Assembly (NCBI RefSeq): GCF_000023865.1
Contig: NC_013159.1
Coordinates: 2,878,001-2,942,000 of the forward strand
DNA: 64,000 nucleotides
Source: Saccharomonospora viridis DSM 43017
Lineage (GTDB): Bacteria > Actinomycetota > Actinomycetes > Mycobacteriales > Pseudonocardiaceae
Direction of reading: 5' to 3'
Shown: one piece after another, positions 61,448 through 64,000 of the stretch
Numbering within the stretch: the first letter of the stretch is position 1
Layout: every line of letters starts with the position of its first letter
The notes under the pieces: model-generated
What the model was told of the DNA's origin: nothing
Seen by the model: the letters and a program-made list of their open reading frames with translations, nothing else
Databases searched by the model: none
Made by a program: the position numbers and the translations under genes

Positions 61448-63124
61448 TCACCGATGCTGACCCACCCACGTGCGCACGACGTCCTCCAGCACGTTCAGCG
61501 GCAGGGCGCCACCACCGAGCACGAGGTCATGGAACGCCTTGATGTCGAACCGCTCCCCCAGCGCACGCTCGGCCTCGGCCCGCAGCCGCTGAATCCCCAA
61601 CCTGCCGACCATGTACGACAGCGCCTGTCCCGGAAAAGCGATGTAGCGGTCCACCTCCGCCACGATCTCCACCATCGACATGGGCGTGTTGCGCTCCAGG
61701 AAGTCGATGGCCTGCTGCCTGCTCCACCCCTTGGCGTGCAACCCGGTGTCGACGACCAGCCGCCCCGCCCGCATCGAGTCCATGCTGAGCATCCCCAGCA
61801 AAGCGATGTCGTCGGAGTACAGCCCCATCTCCTGCGCGAGTCGTTCGGTGTACAACCCCCAACCCTCGGAGTAGGCGTTGACGTCGCTTATCCGTCGCAG
61901 CAGCGGCAGCTCGGTGAGGTTCAGCGCGGTGCTGAGCTGGAGGTGATGCCCGGGGATGACCTCGTGGAACGCGGTCACCTCGGCGGTGTGCCGGAACCGC
62001 TCCGTGACCTTGTAGGTGTTGGCGAAGTAGGTGCCGGGGCGAGAACCGTCGGTGGACGGTTGCAGGTAGTACGCCGCCGCCGCGCCCGGAGCCTCCGCGG
62101 CGGGGACGGGCTCGACCACCCACGGCTGCGGTGGGATGCGACCGAACCACTTGGGTGCCTCCTGCTCGGCTCGCTCGATGGCGGCCCGCGCGGTGTTCAG
62201 CAGCTCGTCGGCGTCGTTCCACCGCAACGCCGGATCGGTGCGGAGCCTCGAGAAGATCTCCTCCAGGTCGGTCGTGCCGAACACCCGGCCCCCGATCTCC
62301 GCGTACTCCTCCGCGAGCCGGGCGATGCAGTCGAGTCCGGTGGCGTGCAGCTCGTCGGCACCACGGTCGGTGGTCGTGTGTATCCGCACCATGGCCGAGT
62401 AGATCTCCTCGCCGTCGGGCAGATGGCACACGCCGGGTCGGTCCTCGGGCCTGCCGTGGCCCAACAGCTCGTCGCGGAGCACGTCCCGATAGGCGGCGAA
62501 CGCGGGCCGCACGACGTCGGCGAGCAGCGTCTCCCGCCGGGAGGTGAAGTCATCGTCCCCGGCGGGCGCGGGCTGCCGCAGTAACGGGTCGTTGGCGGGA
62601 TCGGCGAGATAACGGTCGAGGTGGTCTATCCCGGCCTGGACCAGATGCGCGACGGGCGTCCGTCCGGCGGCCACACCCGCACGGTGGCGTTCAGCCACCT
62701 GCTCCAGGTACTTCGGAATGGTGGCGAGTCGGTCCAGGTGAGCCCTGCCCTGTTCGGCGGTGCCGACACTCACCATGGGGAGCAACGTGAGCAGACTCGG
62801 CGCAGGAGCCACGAACAGGTCCGAGATCGTGAACTCCGTGATCCGCGTGTCGAGCTGCTCGATCTGGGAACGGGCCTGGCTGATGAGCACCTCGCGGGTG
62901 ACGCGATCCTGCTCGTCGAGTCCCGCCGGATCGATGGCCTGGGCCCGGTCGAGGACACGTTCCAACGCGGCCCGGTGCTCCCGTTCGGCGGCCTCACTGA
63001 CATCGCGCAACCCGGTCCGCGTCGGGTCGATACCGAGCAGGACAGGATGTAACGGTTCGATCTCGAACAGCAGGTCCACGAACTCGTCGGCGAGCGTGGC
63101 CACGGTCGTCCTGGGCGTCGTCAT
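61448..63124 (-). CDS. DUF885 putative metallopeptidase-like protein
   Basis: A 558-residue, mostly helical protein with the DUF885 hallmark FHEVIPGHHLQ (about 392-402), which contains HExxxxxH and is thought to bind zinc as in M32-like peptidases; GWGLYTERLAQEMG is the second conserved block. The family is poorly characterised. ATG start at 63124. No signal peptide is visible, so it is cytoplasmic. It is divergent from the winged-helix repeat gene with 40 bp between starts. Confidence 0.88.
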   Translation of the reverse strand: MTTPRTTVATLADEFVDLLFEIEPLHPVLLGIDPTRTGLRDVSEAAEREHRAALERVLDRAQAIDPAGLDEQDRVTREVLISQARSQIEQLDTRITEFTISDLFVAPAPSLLTLLPMVSVGTAEQGRAHLDRLATIPKYLEQVAERHRAGVAAGRTPVAHLVQAGIDHLDRYLADPANDPLLRQPAPAGDDDFTSRRETLLADVVRPAFAAYRDVLRDELLGHGRPEDRPGVCHLPDGEEIYSAMVRIHTTTDRGADELHATGLDCIARLAEEYAEIGGRVFGTTDLEEIFSRLRTDPALRWNDADELLNTARAAIERAEQEAPKWFGRIPPQPWVVEPVPAAEAPGAAAAYYLQPSTDGSRPGTYFANTYKVTERFRHTAEVTAFHEVIPGHHLQLSTALNLTELPLLRRISDVNAYSEGWGLYTERLAQEMGLYSDDIALLGMLSMDSMRAGRLVVDTGLHAKGWSRQQAIDFLERNTPMSMVEIVAEVDRYIAFPGQALSYMVGRLGIQRLRAEAERALGERFDIKAFHDLVLGGGALPLNVLEDVVRTWVGQHR

Positions 63125-63164
63125 GGGCCGCAGAGTACCGGCCTACTAGGCTCGAGGTGTGGCC

Positions 63165-64000
63165 GTGACCGATCCTGTCGACGCACATCTGCTCGCTGTT
63201 CTCGCGGAGGCGGGCAAAATGGCCGTGCACGAGCTCGCGGCGAAGGTGGGGATGGACCCGCGCGACGTCGCCTACCGTCTCGTCGGCCTGTCGGCGCAAG
63301 GACTGCCCTTGCTCGTCGGGGTGGAGAGCGACCCGGCCGGCCTGCGCGCGGCACTCGCCGCTTCGAACACCGGTGCTCCCCCTCCTCCGTACGCGCAACA
63401 TGCGGCGGGCAACCACACTCACGGCACTCCGAGCGGGCCGTACCAGGTGCACGGCACACCCTCGGGTGCCTATCAGGTGCACGGCACTCCCAGTGGCGCC
63501 CATGCGGTGCGGGGAACCCCGAGCGGTCCCCACCCGGTCCAGGGGGTGCCCAGCGGCGCCTACCCCGTCCACGGTGTCCCGAGCGGTCCCCACGCGGCAC
63601 CCGGTGTACCCAGTGGCGCCTATCCCGTGCACGGGACCCCCTCGGGGCCGTATCCGGCGGCCCCGCAGACACCGGGCGGGATGGAGGCTTCTCCCTTCCC
63701 ACCCCCGGCTCCGCAACCGTCGCAGGTTCCACCGCCCGACCCCACGATAAGCACGTGGGGGGTACCGCAAAGCGCGTTGTGGGCCCGAGGGGATCACCCG
63801 CCCGCCTCGGACTTCGGCTCCGGCTCCCCCGCTTCGGCGTCCGCGCGGCAGGGCCGTCCCGGCGACGTCCTGGAGACCGTGGGGCTGGAAGGCGAGCAGT
63901 TGGCGGTCCAGTTACTGGAGGTCCAAGACCCGGCCGACTATCTGTTCTCCGCCGCGGGCTACAGCCTGCAGGAGGGCGAACGGGCGGTCGTGGTGCACAC
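63165..64000 (+). CDS. Winged-helix (AsnC-like) protein with tandem decapeptide repeats, partial
   Basis: The frame runs off the right edge; about 278 residues are visible. Residues about 5-50 form a winged helix (HLLAVLAEAGKMAVHELAAKVGMDPRDVAYRL). From about 86-165 eight 10-residue repeats of consensus HGTPSGPYPV follow, then a Pro-rich stretch, and from about 235 a new globular start (GDVLETVGLEGEQLAVQLLEVQD). GTG at 63165 is preferred over 63159 for its spacing from GAGG. The N-terminal HTH suggests a DNA-binding or regulatory role; the repeat linker is likely flexible and extended. Confidence 0.75.
   Translation, partial: MTDPVDAHLLAVLAEAGKMAVHELAAKVGMDPRDVAYRLVGLSAQGLPLLVGVESDPAGLRAALAASNTGAPPPPYAQHAAGNHTHGTPSGPYQVHGTPSGAYQVHGTPSGAHAVRGTPSGPHPVQGVPSGAYPVHGVPSGPHAAPGVPSGAYPVHGTPSGPYPAAPQTPGGMEASPFPPPAPQPSQVPPPDPTISTWGVPQSALWARGDHPPASDFGSGSPASASARQGRPGDVLETVGLEGEQLAVQLLEVQDPADYLFSAAGYSLQEGERAVVVH
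63420..63659 (+). repeat. Eight 30-bp tandem repeats
   Basis: Eight consecutive in-frame 30-bp units encode G(T/V)PSG(P/A)(Y/H)xx decapeptides. Units differ mainly at synonymous third positions and at a few residues (Thr/Val, Pro/Ala, Tyr/His), indicating expansion followed by selection at the peptide level. Copy number may vary between strains. Confidence 0.92.

Noticed and set aside
1-64000. CRISPR arrays, tRNA or rRNA genes, insertion sequences
   Set aside because: No spaced direct repeats, T-loop-like motifs in cloverleaf context, transposase motifs or terminal repeats were seen; the only tandem repeat array is coding (63420-63659).

Overview
The window is high-GC DNA (roughly two thirds G+C by eye) with dense genes, frequent GTG/TTG starts, 4-nt ATGA/GTGA overlaps and actinobacterial families (EspR-like XRE, DUF5753 regulators, DivIVA-like coiled coil, MAB_1171c-family membrane protein, Rv2202c-type adenosine kinase). 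It reads as a chromosomal segment of a Pseudonocardiaceae-like actinomycete. A glycine-betaine-from-glycine operon suggests a halotolerant member such as Saccharomonospora, Prauserella or Actinopolyspora; that placement is inference. I saw no tRNA, rRNA, CRISPR array or insertion sequence.

Left part (1-13 kb): a ferulate/p-coumarate catabolic pair (ech, fcs) with an MFS transporter; an ORFan; a four-gene XRE / M78 metallopeptidase / membrane protein / PAP2-like cassette; a FAD monooxygenase divergent from its TetR regulator; a secreted HNH nuclease; and a histidine kinase / response regulator / ABC exporter operon.

14.8-21.3 kb is the most unusual region. Two leftward genes (a one-TM protein and a Pycsar-effector-like two-TM protein) diverge from a rightward Crp-type regulator, a class III nucleotide cyclase, an AAA/STAND-like NTPase and a membrane SPFH-like protein. 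The cyclase C-terminus and the NTPase N-terminus share an almost identical Gly/Asn-rich motif resembling RHIM/BASS amyloid signalling motifs. I interpret this as a candidate cyclic-nucleotide (Pycsar-like) signalling or defence locus.

21.4-33 kb: secreted endonuclease I, a very large NodB deacetylase + family 2 glycosyltransferase + acyltransferase-3 fusion with a membrane-anchored acidic partner, DUF4383, glutathione-independent formaldehyde dehydrogenase, P450, thiI and a DivIVA-like coiled-coil gene.

33.4-43.6 kb is one leftward unit: a fused glycine/sarcosine-dimethylglycine methyltransferase followed by metK, adenosine kinase, metH, ahcY and metF. Betaine synthesis uses three SAM per glycine; the other genes regenerate SAM from SAH, with adenosine kinase removing adenosine. 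It is preceded by about 1 kb of gene-poor DNA with palindromes.

44.7-51.6 kb is rich in regulators (two XRE proteins, IclR, a minimal GntR, CGNR zinc finger, STAS anti-anti-sigma, SigB/F-type sigma), with several perfect palindromes. 51.7-64 kb holds a PaoABC-type molybdenum aldehyde oxidoreductase operon with an SDR and DUF3140, a beta-phosphoglucomutase/GH65 phosphorylase pair, an exopolyphosphatase, a DUF885 protein, and the start of a winged-helix protein with eight tandem decapeptide repeats that runs off the right edge.
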